This document shows, one piece after another, positions 56,297-64,000 of a stretch of 64,000 bases of DNA. The position numbers and the translations under genes are program-made. The notes below the pieces were generated by a model. The model was not told the DNA's origin and did no database searches. It saw only the letters and a list, made by a program, of their open reading frames with translations. The DNA lies in the NCBI RefSeq assembly GCF_946480305.1, contig NZ_CAMLJQ010000006.1:147540-211539 (forward strand). The letters are read 5' to 3'. Positions within the stretch are counted from its first letter, which is position 1, and each line of letters begins with the position of its first letter. This DNA comes from an uncultured Caldimonas sp. (lineage in GTDB: Bacteria; Pseudomonadota; Gammaproteobacteria; Burkholderiales; Burkholderiaceae).

Positions 56297-57787
56297 ATGG
56301 CAGAGACCCAACAGCAAACCCAACTCGAAGGCGTCACCTTCGAGGGCAACGAACTCGCTTCGCTGCTGCAGAAGGAATTCAAGCCCAAGACCGACGAGGC
56401 GAAGTCCGCCGTCGAGCAGGCCGTGCAGACGCTGGCAGCACAGGCCCTCTCGCAGACCAAGCTGATCGGCAACGACGTCGTGAAGTCCATCGAGGCGATG
56501 GTCGCCGAGATCGACAAGAAGCTCTCGGAGCAGATCAACCTGATCCTGCACCACGCCGACTTCCAGAAGCTCGAAGGTGCATGGCGCGGCCTGCACTACA
56601 TGGTCAACAACACCGAGACCGACGAGCACCTGAAGATCCGCGTGATGAACATCTCCAAGCAGGATCTCGGCAAGACGCTCAAGCGCTACAAGGGCACCGC
56701 GTGGGACCAGAGCCCGGTGTTCAAGCGCGTCTATGAAGAAGAGTACGGCCAGTTCGGCGGCGAGCCGTTCGGCTGCATGGTCGGCGACTACTACTTCGAC
56801 CACAGCCCGCCCGACGTCGAACTGCTCGGCGAGATGGCCAAGGTGTGCGCCGCGGCGCACATGCCCTTCATCAGCGGCGCCTCCCCGACCACGATGCAGA
56901 TGGAGACCTGGCAGGAACTCGCCAACCCGCGCGACCTGACCAAGATCTTCACGACGCCCGAGTACGCCGCGTGGCGCTCGCTGCGCGAGTCTGACGACGC
57001 GCGCTACATCGGCCTGGCGATGCCGCGCTTCCTCTCGCGCCTGCCGTACGGCTCGCGCACCAACCCGGTCGAGGAATTCGACTTCGAGGAAGACACCGGC
57101 TCGGCCGACCACAACAAGTACACGTGGGCCAACGCGGCCTACGCGATGGCGACCAACATCAACCGCTCGTTCAAGGAGTTCGGCTGGTGCTCGCGCATCC
57201 GCGGCATCGAGTCCGGCGGTGCGGTCGAAGGCCTGCCGGCGCACACCTTCCCGACCGACGACGGCGGTGTCGACATGAAGTGCCCGACCGAGATCGCCAT
57301 CAGCGACCGCCGCGAGGCCGAACTCGCCAAGAACGGCTTCATGCCGCTGGTGCACCGCAAGAACAGCGACTTCGCTGCCTTCATCGGTGCGCAATCGCTG
57401 CAAAAGCCCGCCGAATACGACGATCCGGACGCGACCGCCAACGCCAACCTGGCGGCCCGCCTGCCGTACCTGTTCGCCACCTGCCGTTTTGCGCACTACC
57501 TCAAGTGCATCGTGCGCGACAAGATCGGCTCCTTCAAGGAGCGCGACGACATGCAGGTCTGGCTGCAGAACTGGATCATGCAATACGTGGATGGTGACCC
57601 GGCTCACTCGTCCGAATCGACCAAGGCCCGCAAGCCGCTCGCCGCGGCGGAGGTGGTGGTCGAGGAGGTCGAGGGCAACCCCGGTTACTACACCTCGAAG
57701 TTCTTCCTGCGACCGCATTACCAGCTCGAAGGCCTGACCGTGTCCCTGCGGTTGGTCTCGAAGCTGCCGTCGGTCAAGGGAGCGTAA
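56297..57787 (+). CDS. tssC: T6SS contractile sheath large subunit TssC (VipB)
   Basis: 496 aa, with the ClpV-recognisable and handshake regions of VipB (KLEGAWRGLHYMV, LPYGSRTNPVEEF, PHY near C-terminus). An AGGAG site precedes the ATG. Downstream lies a hairpin before hcp. Confidence 0.96.
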   Translation: MAETQQQTQLEGVTFEGNELASLLQKEFKPKTDEAKSAVEQAVQTLAAQALSQTKLIGNDVVKSIEAMVAEIDKKLSEQINLILHHADFQKLEGAWRGLHYMVNNTETDEHLKIRVMNISKQDLGKTLKRYKGTAWDQSPVFKRVYEEEYGQFGGEPFGCMVGDYYFDHSPPDVELLGEMAKVCAAAHMPFISGASPTTMQMETWQELANPRDLTKIFTTPEYAAWRSLRESDDARYIGLAMPRFLSRLPYGSRTNPVEEFDFEEDTGSADHNKYTWANAAYAMATNINRSFKEFGWCSRIRGIESGGAVEGLPAHTFPTDDGGVDMKCPTEIAISDRREAELAKNGFMPLVHRKNSDFAAFIGAQSLQKPAEYDDPDATANANLAARLPYLFATCRFAHYLKCIVRDKIGSFKERDDMQVWLQNWIMQYVDGDPAHSSESTKARKPLAAAEVVVEEVEGNPGYYTSKFFLRPHYQLEGLTVSLRLVSKLPSVKGA

Positions 57788-57823
57788 GCCGACCAGGACA
57801 GGCCTCACGGCTTATCGACGAAA

Positions 57824-57876
57824 CGGCCGGCCCTCACAACACCCCGGGCCGGCCGGGACGCAGTAGTAGTTTTTTT
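57824..57876 (+). other. Stable GC hairpin with distal T-run between tssC and hcp-1
   Basis: CGGCCGGCCC (57824-57833) pairs exactly with GGGCCGGCCG (57846-57855); a seven-T run starts 15 nt later (57870-57876). The T-run is too far for a classic terminator. A partial terminator or mRNA processing/stabilising structure is possible. Confidence 0.5.
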
Positions 57877-57902
57877 CAACGTCAACGCAAAAGGAGCGCG
57901 AC

Positions 57903-58385
57903 ATGGCTGTAGATATGTTTTTGAAGATCGACGACGTCAAGGGCGAATCGGTCGATTCCAAGCACAAGGGCACGATCGACGTGCTGGCGTGGAGCTGGGG
58001 CATGTCCCAGTCCGGCACCACCCACGTGGGCGGTGGCGGCGGCGCCGGCAAGGTGGCCGTGCAGGACATCTCCCTGACCAAGTACGTCGACAAGTCGTCG
58101 CCCGTGCTGATGCTGTCGTGCTGCAACGGCAAGCACTTCAAGGAAGCCGTGCTGACCGTGCGCAAGGCCGGCGAGAAGCCGCTCGAGTACATCAAGATCA
58201 CGATGAAGGAAGTCATCGTGGCGAACATCAGCACGGGTGGTTCCGGTGGTGAAGACCGCCTGACCGAGAACGTCACGCTGAACTTCGCCGAGTTCAAGAT
58301 CGAATACGTGCCGCAGAAGCCGGACGGCTCCGGCGACGCCGCGGTGGAAGCGGCCTGGAACATCGCCGAGAACGTCAAGGTCTGA
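57903..58385 (+). CDS. hcp: T6SS tube protein Hcp, first copy
   Basis: 160 aa, hexameric tube subunit. MAVDMFLKIDDVKGES and GTIDVLAWSWGMSQSG are the Hcp core; AEFKIEY forms the last strand. Strong AAGGAGCG ribosome-binding site. The loop after SWG is Gly-rich (HVGGGGGAGK). Confidence 0.96.
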   Translation: MAVDMFLKIDDVKGESVDSKHKGTIDVLAWSWGMSQSGTTHVGGGGGAGKVAVQDISLTKYVDKSSPVLMLSCCNGKHFKEAVLTVRKAGEKPLEYIKITMKEVIVANISTGGSGGEDRLTENVTLNFAEFKIEYVPQKPDGSGDAAVEAAWNIAENVKV

Positions 58386-58402
58386 CGTTTCCCAGCGAAC
58401 CG

Positions 58403-58432
58403 GCGCTGTGGGCCCTTCGGGGCCTGTAGCGC
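58403..58432 (+). other. TTCG-loop hairpin after hcp-1
   Basis: GCGCT...GGCCC-TTCG-GGGCC...AGCGC, 18 nt after the hcp-1 stop, followed by TTTC. A stable tetraloop structure; could protect the hcp-1 mRNA end or reduce read-through. Confidence 0.5.
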
Positions 58433-58549
58433 TTTCGGCCCTCACCGCTCCTTGGCTTGGGTTCCCCGTTCCCCGGGGGGCCTGGGCCGGTGGGGCCATT
58501 CCCGGCTCGGTCGGCGTCCGCCGCGAGCCCTCCTCAAGGAATACCAGCC

Positions 58550-59032
58550 ATGTCTCACGGCGACATGTTTCTCAAGGTCGAGGGCACCCGCTCCGGCACC
58601 ATCAAGGGCGAGGCCAACGACCAGTCCCATCGCGAAGAAATCGACGTCACCGGCTGGTCCTGGGGCATGCGTTCTGCCAGCGCCATGGGTGGCGCGGGCA
58701 CTGCGGCGAAGACGACCGTCGAATCGCTGCTGCTCACCAAGGAAGTCGACTCTGCCTCCACCGCGCTGATGTCGGTGATGCGGAACAACGAATTGCTCAA
58801 GAAAGTCGTGCTTTCCGTGCGCAAGGCCGGCGGGATGCCGATCGACTTTCTGATCGTCACGCTCGAGAACGCACGCATCACGTCGTATGACGTCGGCACG
58901 CAGTCCGATGGCAGCGAGAAGCTCGTCGAGCGGCTCACGTTCTCGTTCCAGAAGATCAACGTCGAATACGTTGGTCAGGACGAGAAAGGTCAGAAGAAGG
59001 GCGGCATGAACTTCGCTGCCGAGGTCAATTGA
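58550..59032 (+). CDS. hcp: T6SS tube protein Hcp, second divergent copy
   Basis: Also 160 aa and colinear with the first (DMFLKVEG, HREEIDVTGWSWGM, KINVEY) but by eye only about one third identical. It has its own AAGGA site. The two probably form different tubes or one is specialised for certain effectors; neither has an effector extension. Confidence 0.93.
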   Translation: MSHGDMFLKVEGTRSGTIKGEANDQSHREEIDVTGWSWGMRSASAMGGAGTAAKTTVESLLLTKEVDSASTALMSVMRNNELLKKVVLSVRKAGGMPIDFLIVTLENARITSYDVGTQSDGSEKLVERLTFSFQKINVEYVGQDEKGQKKGGMNFAAEVN

Positions 59033-59051
59033 TGAGACCACCCCTGATTGG

Positions 59052-59136
59052 GCCACCCCCTACCGCCTGCGGCGGCCCCCTTCGAGGGGGCAACACCAGT
59101 GGCCCGGCGGAGCCGGCTCCACGGTGTTCGCTCGGC
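59052..59136 (+). repeat. Structured repeat, copy D
   Basis: Stem 1 CCGCC/GGCGG, GCCCCC/GGGGGC hairpin, outer stem AACACC/GGTGTT enclosing CCGGC/GCCGG. Starts 19 nt after the hcp-2 stop, same orientation as the gene. Confidence 0.85.
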
Positions 59137-59188
59137 TTTGTGTGTTGCCTTCGCGTGGCGGCGCGTACCTCTTCCAGGAGTTCTTGAG

Positions 59189-60028
59189 ATGTCTGCTGCT
59201 TTGCCGTCCGAAGATCATTTGCGCATGGGTGATCCGGCGCAGGCGCTGAAAGCCCTGCAGGATGAAGTGCGCGCCAAGCCCGCCGATGCGAAGAAGCGCA
59301 TCTTCCTGTTCCAGTTGCTGTGCGTGCTGGGGCAGTGGGAGCGGGCGTTGAACCAGTTGAACGTCGCGGCCACGCTGGATGTGTCGGCGCTCGCGATGGC
59401 GCAGACGTACCGCGAGGCGATCCAGTGCGAACTGCTGCGCGCCGAGGTGTTCGCCGGCCGCAAGGTGCCGATGCTGTTCGGCCAGCCCGAGCCCTGGATC
59501 GCGCTGCTGATCGAAGCCTTGCTGCGCGAAGGGCAGGGCAGTGCCGCCGATGCGCGCGCGCTGCGCGATCAGGCGTTCGAGCAGGCACCGGCCGCTGGCG
59601 GCACGCTGAACGGCCAGCGCTTCGAGTGGGTCGCCGACGCCGACATGCGGCTCGGCCCCGTGCTCGAAGTGATCATCAACGGCAAGTACTACTGGGTGCC
59701 GTTCGCGCGGCTCGCCAAGCTCACCGTCGAAGAACCGGAAGACCTGCGCGATGCGGTGTGGATGCCCGCGCACCTGCAGTTCGAGAACGGCGGCGAGACG
59801 GTGGGCCTGATCCCGACGCGCTACCCCGGCAGTGAAGCGAGCAGCGACGGGCTCATCGCGTTGTCGCGCAAGACCGAATGGCAGGAGCCCTCCGAGGGCT
59901 TCTACGTCGGCCAGGGCCAGCGCGTGCTGACCATGGACACGGGTGATGTGTCGCTGATGGATGTGCGCACCGTCGAGTGGGATGCACTGCCGCCGTCCGA
60001 GGCCGTCGAAGAGGCGCGCGACGAGTAA
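59189..60028 (+). CDS. tagJ: T6SS accessory protein TagJ (ImpE family)
   Basis: 279 aa. An N-terminal TPR-like helical region (GDPAQALKALQDEVRAKPAD, LLCVLGQWERALNQL) and the C-terminal ImpE domain. TagJ binds TssB and ClpV in Pseudomonas. Start ATG at 59189 follows an AGGAG site. It occurs only in part of the T6SS classes (those related to Pseudomonas H1). Confidence 0.9.
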   Translation: MSAALPSEDHLRMGDPAQALKALQDEVRAKPADAKKRIFLFQLLCVLGQWERALNQLNVAATLDVSALAMAQTYREAIQCELLRAEVFAGRKVPMLFGQPEPWIALLIEALLREGQGSAADARALRDQAFEQAPAAGGTLNGQRFEWVADADMRLGPVLEVIINGKYYWVPFARLAKLTVEEPEDLRDAVWMPAHLQFENGGETVGLIPTRYPGSEASSDGLIALSRKTEWQEPSEGFYVGQGQRVLTMDTGDVSLMDVRTVEWDALPPSEAVEEARDE

Positions 60029-60031
60029 ACC

Positions 60032-60538
60032 GTGGCTGAACTGACGCCCCAGGAGCGCCTGCAGCCGGCCCTGCTCGACCGGCTGATGGACGACGATCCG
60101 TCCAAAACGGCCGAGACGCGCGAGCAGCGGGTGCTCAGCAAGACCAAGCTGCGCGAGGCCGTGCTGCGCGATCTGGCGTGGCTGTTCAACACCACCAAGC
60201 TCTCCGGCGACGTTGACTGGGACAGCCTGCCGCACGCGAGCCGCTCGGTGATCAACTTCGGGCTGCCGGCGCTGTCCGGTGAGACGGCGTCGACGCTCGA
60301 CGTCGTCAACCTCGAGGCCGAAGTGAAGCGTGCAATCCTCGATTTCGAGCCCCGCATCATGGCCTCCACGCTGAAGGTCGAGGCGGTGGTCTCCGAGTTG
60401 CAGATGGACCACCACAACGTCGTGAGCCTGCGCATTTCCGGCAACCTGTGGGCGCAGCCGGTGCCGTTCGAACTGCTGCTGCGCACCGAGGTCGACCTCG
60501 AAACGGGCCAGGTCGAAATCCAGGAACTGAAAGGCTGA
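60032..60538 (+). CDS. tssE: T6SS baseplate protein TssE (gp25-like)
   Basis: 168 aa with GTG start 3 nt after tagJ. Contains the gp25/lysozyme-like wedge domain (VLRDLAWLFNTT, RSVINFGLPAL, ERKR-type basic residues replaced). Longer than the minimal family by an N-terminal extension of about 30 residues. Confidence 0.92.
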   Translation: MAELTPQERLQPALLDRLMDDDPSKTAETREQRVLSKTKLREAVLRDLAWLFNTTKLSGDVDWDSLPHASRSVINFGLPALSGETASTLDVVNLEAEVKRAILDFEPRIMASTLKVEAVVSELQMDHHNVVSLRISGNLWAQPVPFELLLRTEVDLETGQVEIQELKG

Positions 60539-60549
60539 GGCTTTAGGGT

Positions 60550-62424
60550 ATGGATCCTCGCCTGCTCCGCTACTACAACCAGGAACTCCAGCACCTGCGC
60601 GAGATGGGTGCCGAGTTCGCCAAGTCTTTCCCCAAGATCGCCGCGCGGCTGGGCATCGACGGCATCGAGGTCGCCGACCCGTATGTCGAGCGCCTGCTCG
60701 AAGGCTTTGCCTTCCTGGCCTCGCGCGTGCAGCTGAAGATCGACGCCGAGTTCCCGCGCTTCACGCAGCGCCTGCTCGAGATCGTCTACCCGAACTACCT
60801 CGCGCCGATGCCGTCGATGCTGATGGCGCAGTTCCGGCCCGACCTGAACGACGGCAACCTGGCACGCGGTTTCCGAATCGCGCGCGGCAGCATGATGCGC
60901 AGCCAGCTCGGCAAGGGCGACGAAACGCCGTGCCAGTTCCGCACCGCGCAGGACGTGACGCTGTGGCCCATCGAGATCACGTCGGCGTCGTACTTCTCGT
61001 ATGCGCCCGATCTGCCGTTGAACCAGCTGCCGATCGGCCGGCGCGTGAAAGGCGGCGTGCGCCTGAAGCTGCGCTCCACCGCCGGCATGAACTTCAGCCA
61101 GCTGGCGCTCGACAAGCTGCGCATCCACCTCGCCGGTGGTGACGACGTGGCCTACAAGCTGCACGAAGCGCTGCTCGGCAGTGCGCTGGGCGTGCTCGTG
61201 GTGCCACCGGCACGGCCGATCGCGTGGCAGGAATTCCTCGGGCCCCAGAGCGTGGCACCGGTCGGGTACAGCGACGACGAGGCCTTGCTGCCGGTGGGGC
61301 TGCGCAACTTCCAGGGCTACCGGCTGCTGCAGGAGTACTTCGCGTTCCCGCAGCGCTTCCTGATGTTCGACATCGACGGCCTGCGCCCGGCACTGCAGCG
61401 TCATACGGGCAACGAGATCGAGATCATCGTGCTGCTGGAGCGAGGCGATGCGGCGCTGGAGAACGTGGTCGACGCCGGCAACTTTGCGCTCAACTGCACG
61501 CCGGCCATCAACCTGTTCGAGCGCCGCTGCGACCGCATCCACATCAGCGACAACAACCACGACTACCACGTGGTGCCCGATCGCACCAAGCCGATGGACT
61601 TCGAGGTCTACGACGTCACCTCGGTCACCGGCTACGGCGTGGGGGCTGACAGCGAGCACCGCTTCCTGCCGTTCTACGCTGCCTTCCACCAGGAAGGGCA
61701 CGGCCACGGCGCCTACTTCAGCCTGCAGCGGGAGCCGCGACTGCTCTCTGCCGAGCAGAAGCGTCGCGGCGCACGCTCGAGCTACGTCGGCAGCGAGGCC
61801 TATGTCTCGCTGGTCGACCCGAAGGAGGCACCGTTCAGCGAGGATCTGCGCCAACTCGCGGTGACCGCGCTGTGCACCAACCGTGACCTGCCGCTGCACA
61901 TGCCGCTGGGTGTCGGCAAGACCGACTTCGTGCTCGACATGGCGGCGCCGGTCGAGTCCATCCGGGTCGTCAAAGGGCCTTCGCGCCCGTATTCGTCGAT
62001 CCGCGACGGCTCGGCGAGCTGGAAATTCATCAACCAGCTGTCGCTCAACTATCTGTCGCTGCTGGACACCGACGAGCGCGAAGGGGCTGCAGCGCTGCGC
62101 GACCTGCTGGTGCTGTATGCGCAGAGTGCCGATGCCAGCCTCGTCAAGCAGATCGACGGGCTGCGCTCGGTGCGCACGCAGCCGACCGTGCGACGCTTCC
62201 CGGTGCCCGGCCCCATTGCTTTTGGCCGGGGCATCGAGATCGAACTGGAAGTCGACGAGTTCGCCTTCCAGGGCGCCAGCGCCTTCCTGTTCGGCGCCGT
62301 GCTCGCGAGCTTCTTCTCGCGCTACGTGTCGATCAATTCCTTCGTCGAAACCTCGCTGCGCTCGATGAGCCGCGGCGAGCTGATGCGCTGGGTACCCAGA
62401 TGCGGAAGCCGGGCAATCCTGTGA
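60550..62424 (+). CDS. tssF: T6SS baseplate protein TssF
   Basis: 624 aa, wedge component with TssE and TssG. N-terminus RLLRYYNQELQHLREMGAEFA and PRFTQRLLEIVYPNYLAP are family hallmarks; total length is normal. The last eight codons overlap tssG. Confidence 0.95.
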   Translation: MDPRLLRYYNQELQHLREMGAEFAKSFPKIAARLGIDGIEVADPYVERLLEGFAFLASRVQLKIDAEFPRFTQRLLEIVYPNYLAPMPSMLMAQFRPDLNDGNLARGFRIARGSMMRSQLGKGDETPCQFRTAQDVTLWPIEITSASYFSYAPDLPLNQLPIGRRVKGGVRLKLRSTAGMNFSQLALDKLRIHLAGGDDVAYKLHEALLGSALGVLVVPPARPIAWQEFLGPQSVAPVGYSDDEALLPVGLRNFQGYRLLQEYFAFPQRFLMFDIDGLRPALQRHTGNEIEIIVLLERGDAALENVVDAGNFALNCTPAINLFERRCDRIHISDNNHDYHVVPDRTKPMDFEVYDVTSVTGYGVGADSEHRFLPFYAAFHQEGHGHGAYFSLQREPRLLSAEQKRRGARSSYVGSEAYVSLVDPKEAPFSEDLRQLAVTALCTNRDLPLHMPLGVGKTDFVLDMAAPVESIRVVKGPSRPYSSIRDGSASWKFINQLSLNYLSLLDTDEREGAAALRDLLVLYAQSADASLVKQIDGLRSVRTQPTVRRFPVPGPIAFGRGIEIELEVDEFAFQGASAFLFGAVLASFFSRYVSINSFVETSLRSMSRGELMRWVPRCGSRAIL

Positions 62425-63488
62425 AGCTCTGGCAGTCGCTCGCGCACGAGCCGTACCGCCACGACTTCTTCTGGGCGATGCGGCGCATCGAGTGCCATTT
62501 CCGCGACAAGCCGCGGCTCGGCACCGCGCTGCGGCCGATCGACGAACCCCTGCGGCTGGGCCAGGAGCCGGCGCTCGACTTCGCGCCTGCGTCGCTGTCG
62601 GGCTTCAAGATGCCGACGGCCGATGCGCCGCCACGCATGGAGGTGCGATTCTTCGGCCTGTTCGGCCCCAACGGCCCGCTACCGCTGCATCTGACCGACC
62701 ATGCGCGCGAACGCATCCTGCATCACGGGGACCGCAGCTTTGCCCGTTTTGCCGACGTGTTCCACCACCGGCTGCTGCTGCTGTTCTACCGCGCGTGGGC
62801 GCAGGCACAACCGACCGTGGGGCTGGACCGCCCCGAGGACGACCGGTTCGCGGCCTACGTCGGCTCGCTGTTCGGCATCGGCACGCCGCAACTGCGCCGC
62901 CGCGATGCCTTCCCCGACAACGCCAAGCTGCACCATGCCGGCCTGCTGGTGCGGCAGACCCGCAACGCCGACGGCCTGCAGGCCCTGCTGCAGGGCTATT
63001 TCGGTATCAAGGCGCGGGTGGAGCAGTTCGTCGGCCACTGGATGAATCTGCCGACGCACCAACGCACGCGATTGCAGCGCGAGCCGAGTGCCGGCAAGCA
63101 GCTCGCGGTGGGCGCGGTGCTCGGCAAGCGGGTGTGGGACCGCCAGCACAAGTTCCGCATCCACTTCGGGCCGCTGACGCTCGATCAGTACCTCGACTTC
63201 CTGCCGCAAGGGCGCGCGCTGGAGCCGCTGACGGCGGCCGTGCGACAGTACATCGGCTTCGAATTCGACTGGGACGTGCGCCTCGTGCTGCGCGCTACCG
63301 AAGTGCCACGCGCCAGGCTGGGCCGGCACAACCGCCTCGGCTGGACGACCTGGGCCGGCAAGCGGCGCGACGAAACCGACGCCCAGGCGTTGACGATCAA
63401 CCCGGAACAGATGCGGCGTATGCGCCGCGCCGCCGCCCGAAGCGCGGCAGCAAACGACATGGGCACACCGGCTGAGGCCGTTGCCTGA
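62400..63488 (+). CDS. tssG: T6SS baseplate protein TssG
   Basis: 362 aa. Recognised by PYRHDFFWAMRRIEC at the N-terminus and FFGLFGPNGPLPLHLTDHAR. Starts inside tssF (25-nt overlap), implying coupled translation for fixed stoichiometry. Confidence 0.94.
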   Translation: MRKPGNPVKLWQSLAHEPYRHDFFWAMRRIECHFRDKPRLGTALRPIDEPLRLGQEPALDFAPASLSGFKMPTADAPPRMEVRFFGLFGPNGPLPLHLTDHARERILHHGDRSFARFADVFHHRLLLLFYRAWAQAQPTVGLDRPEDDRFAAYVGSLFGIGTPQLRRRDAFPDNAKLHHAGLLVRQTRNADGLQALLQGYFGIKARVEQFVGHWMNLPTHQRTRLQREPSAGKQLAVGAVLGKRVWDRQHKFRIHFGPLTLDQYLDFLPQGRALEPLTAAVRQYIGFEFDWDVRLVLRATEVPRARLGRHNRLGWTTWAGKRRDETDAQALTINPEQMRRMRRAAARSAAANDMGTPAEAVA

Positions 63489-63507
63489 AGACCCCAAGGA
63501 GAAGACC

Positions 63508-64000
63508 ATGAGTGAAATCAGCCGCGTGGCTTTGTTCGGCAAGCTCAACAGCGTGGCCTACAAGGCCGTGGAGGGCGCCACCGTGTTCTGCAAGCTGCGG
63601 GGCAACCCGTACGTGGAGCTGGAACACTGGGTCGCGCAGATCGTGCAGGCGCAGGACAGCGACTGGCATCGCATCATCAAGCACTATGCGCTGGACGTCT
63701 CGGTGCTCGCGAAGGACATCACCGCCGCGCTGGACCGGCTGCCGCGCGGCGCCACGTCCATCTCGGACCTGTCCGATCACATCACCAACGCGGTGGAGCG
63801 GGGCTGGGTGTATGGCTCGCTGAAGTACGGCGAATCGCAGGTGCGCACCGGCCACATCCTGGTCGGCCTGCTGAAGACTTCCTTCCTGCGCAACGCGCTG
63901 CTGGCGATCTCACGCCAGTTCGAGCGCATCCGCCCGGACGATCTCGCCGAGGACTTCGAGAAGATCGTCGCCGGCTCGCCCGAGGACGGCCTTGCGCCGA
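63508..64000 (+). CDS. tssH: T6SS ATPase TssH (ClpV), 5' part only
   Basis: Disassembles contracted sheath. The visible 164 codons cover the Clp N-terminal domain (SRVALFGKLNSVAYKAVEGA, then VRTGHILVGLL) that binds TssC. A strong AAGGAG site lies 8-9 nt before the ATG. AAA+ domains lie beyond the window. Confidence 0.94.
   Translation, partial: MSEISRVALFGKLNSVAYKAVEGATVFCKLRGNPYVELEHWVAQIVQAQDSDWHRIIKHYALDVSVLAKDITAALDRLPRGATSISDLSDHITNAVERGWVYGSLKYGESQVRTGHILVGLLKTSFLRNALLAISRQFERIRPDDLAEDFEKIVAGSPEDGLAP

Noticed and set aside
54701..57808. Very long open frame on the minus strand (about 1035 codons) opposite tssA-tssB-tssC
   Set aside because: Mirror of GC-rich coding sequence; low-complexity Arg/His/Leu-rich product, no family features, and the plus strand has three certain genes.
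57824..57876. Hairpin plus T-run between tssC and hcp as an ordinary intrinsic terminator
   Set aside because: The T-run begins 15 nt after the stem, too far for a standard terminator; kept as a structure of unknown effect.

Overview
The window is GC-rich (my estimate is mid-to-upper 60s %) chromosomal DNA, gene-dense, with almost every gene in a recognisable family. It most resembles the order Burkholderiales, probably the Rubrivivax/Leptothrix/Caldimonas side. The grounds are a PHB phasin, EF-P with Arg32 next to an EarP rhamnosyltransferase, the sulfate-assimilation gene order with a DUF934 protein, and ferulate/vanillate catabolism. The genus is a guess. I see no insertion sequence, prophage, CRISPR array or rRNA.

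Layout. (1) 1-6.8 kb, minus strand: a tightly coupled sulfate-assimilation operon (TSUP permease, cysI, DUF934, cysH of APS-reductase type, cysD, cysN, then siroheme methyltransferase cobA running off the left edge). (2) 6.9-26 kb: mostly housekeeping and accessory single genes: patatin lipoprotein, phasin with a TGC-rich PhaR-like region, HDAC-like hydrolase, thioesterase, nitroreductase, LUD protein, antiporter, hydroxyacid reductase, rmuC, MFS, mnmC, efp/earP, uvrC, pgsA, DMT exporter. (3) 25.1-28.1 kb: LysR regulator divergent from a fluoroacetate-dehalogenase-type hydrolase and a TtuC-type dehydrogenase. (4) 28.2-31.1 kb: hupB with a near-consensus promoter, tRNA-Val, a PpiD-like chaperone and tRNA-His. 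(5) 31.1-46.0 kb: a catabolic island for hydroxycinnamates (ferulate/p-coumarate) and vanillate. It has an amidohydrolase divergent from crotonase, aryl-CoA ligase, SDR, a four-component branched-chain-type ABC importer (with a LivM-LivG fusion), an acyl-CoA dehydrogenase and a MarR regulator, followed on the other strand by vanA-vanR-vanB. (6) 46.5-64.0 kb: a type VI secretion locus in two divergent arms: tssJ-K-L-M-tagF on minus; tssA-B-C-hcp-hcp-tagJ-E-F-G-H on plus, with tssH cut by the right edge.

How the genes fit together. Region 5 reads as a pathway: import of a phenylpropanoid, CoA activation, hydration, oxidation, and hydrolytic removal of acetyl-CoA by the amidohydrolase to give an aromatic acid. 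For ferulate that acid is vanillate, which VanAB demethylates to protocatechuate. The gene content favours this keto-ester (CouO/PhdC-like) route over the vanillin route, because no vanillin dehydrogenase is present.

The two signals least explained by ordinary annotation are: (a) an ~80-nt structured repeat, four copies, whose stems change in a compensatory way between copies and which sits just after stop codons inside operons; and (b) a recurrent -10-like hexamer placed 6-9 nt before the start codon of nine genes, suggesting leaderless or nearly leaderless transcripts.
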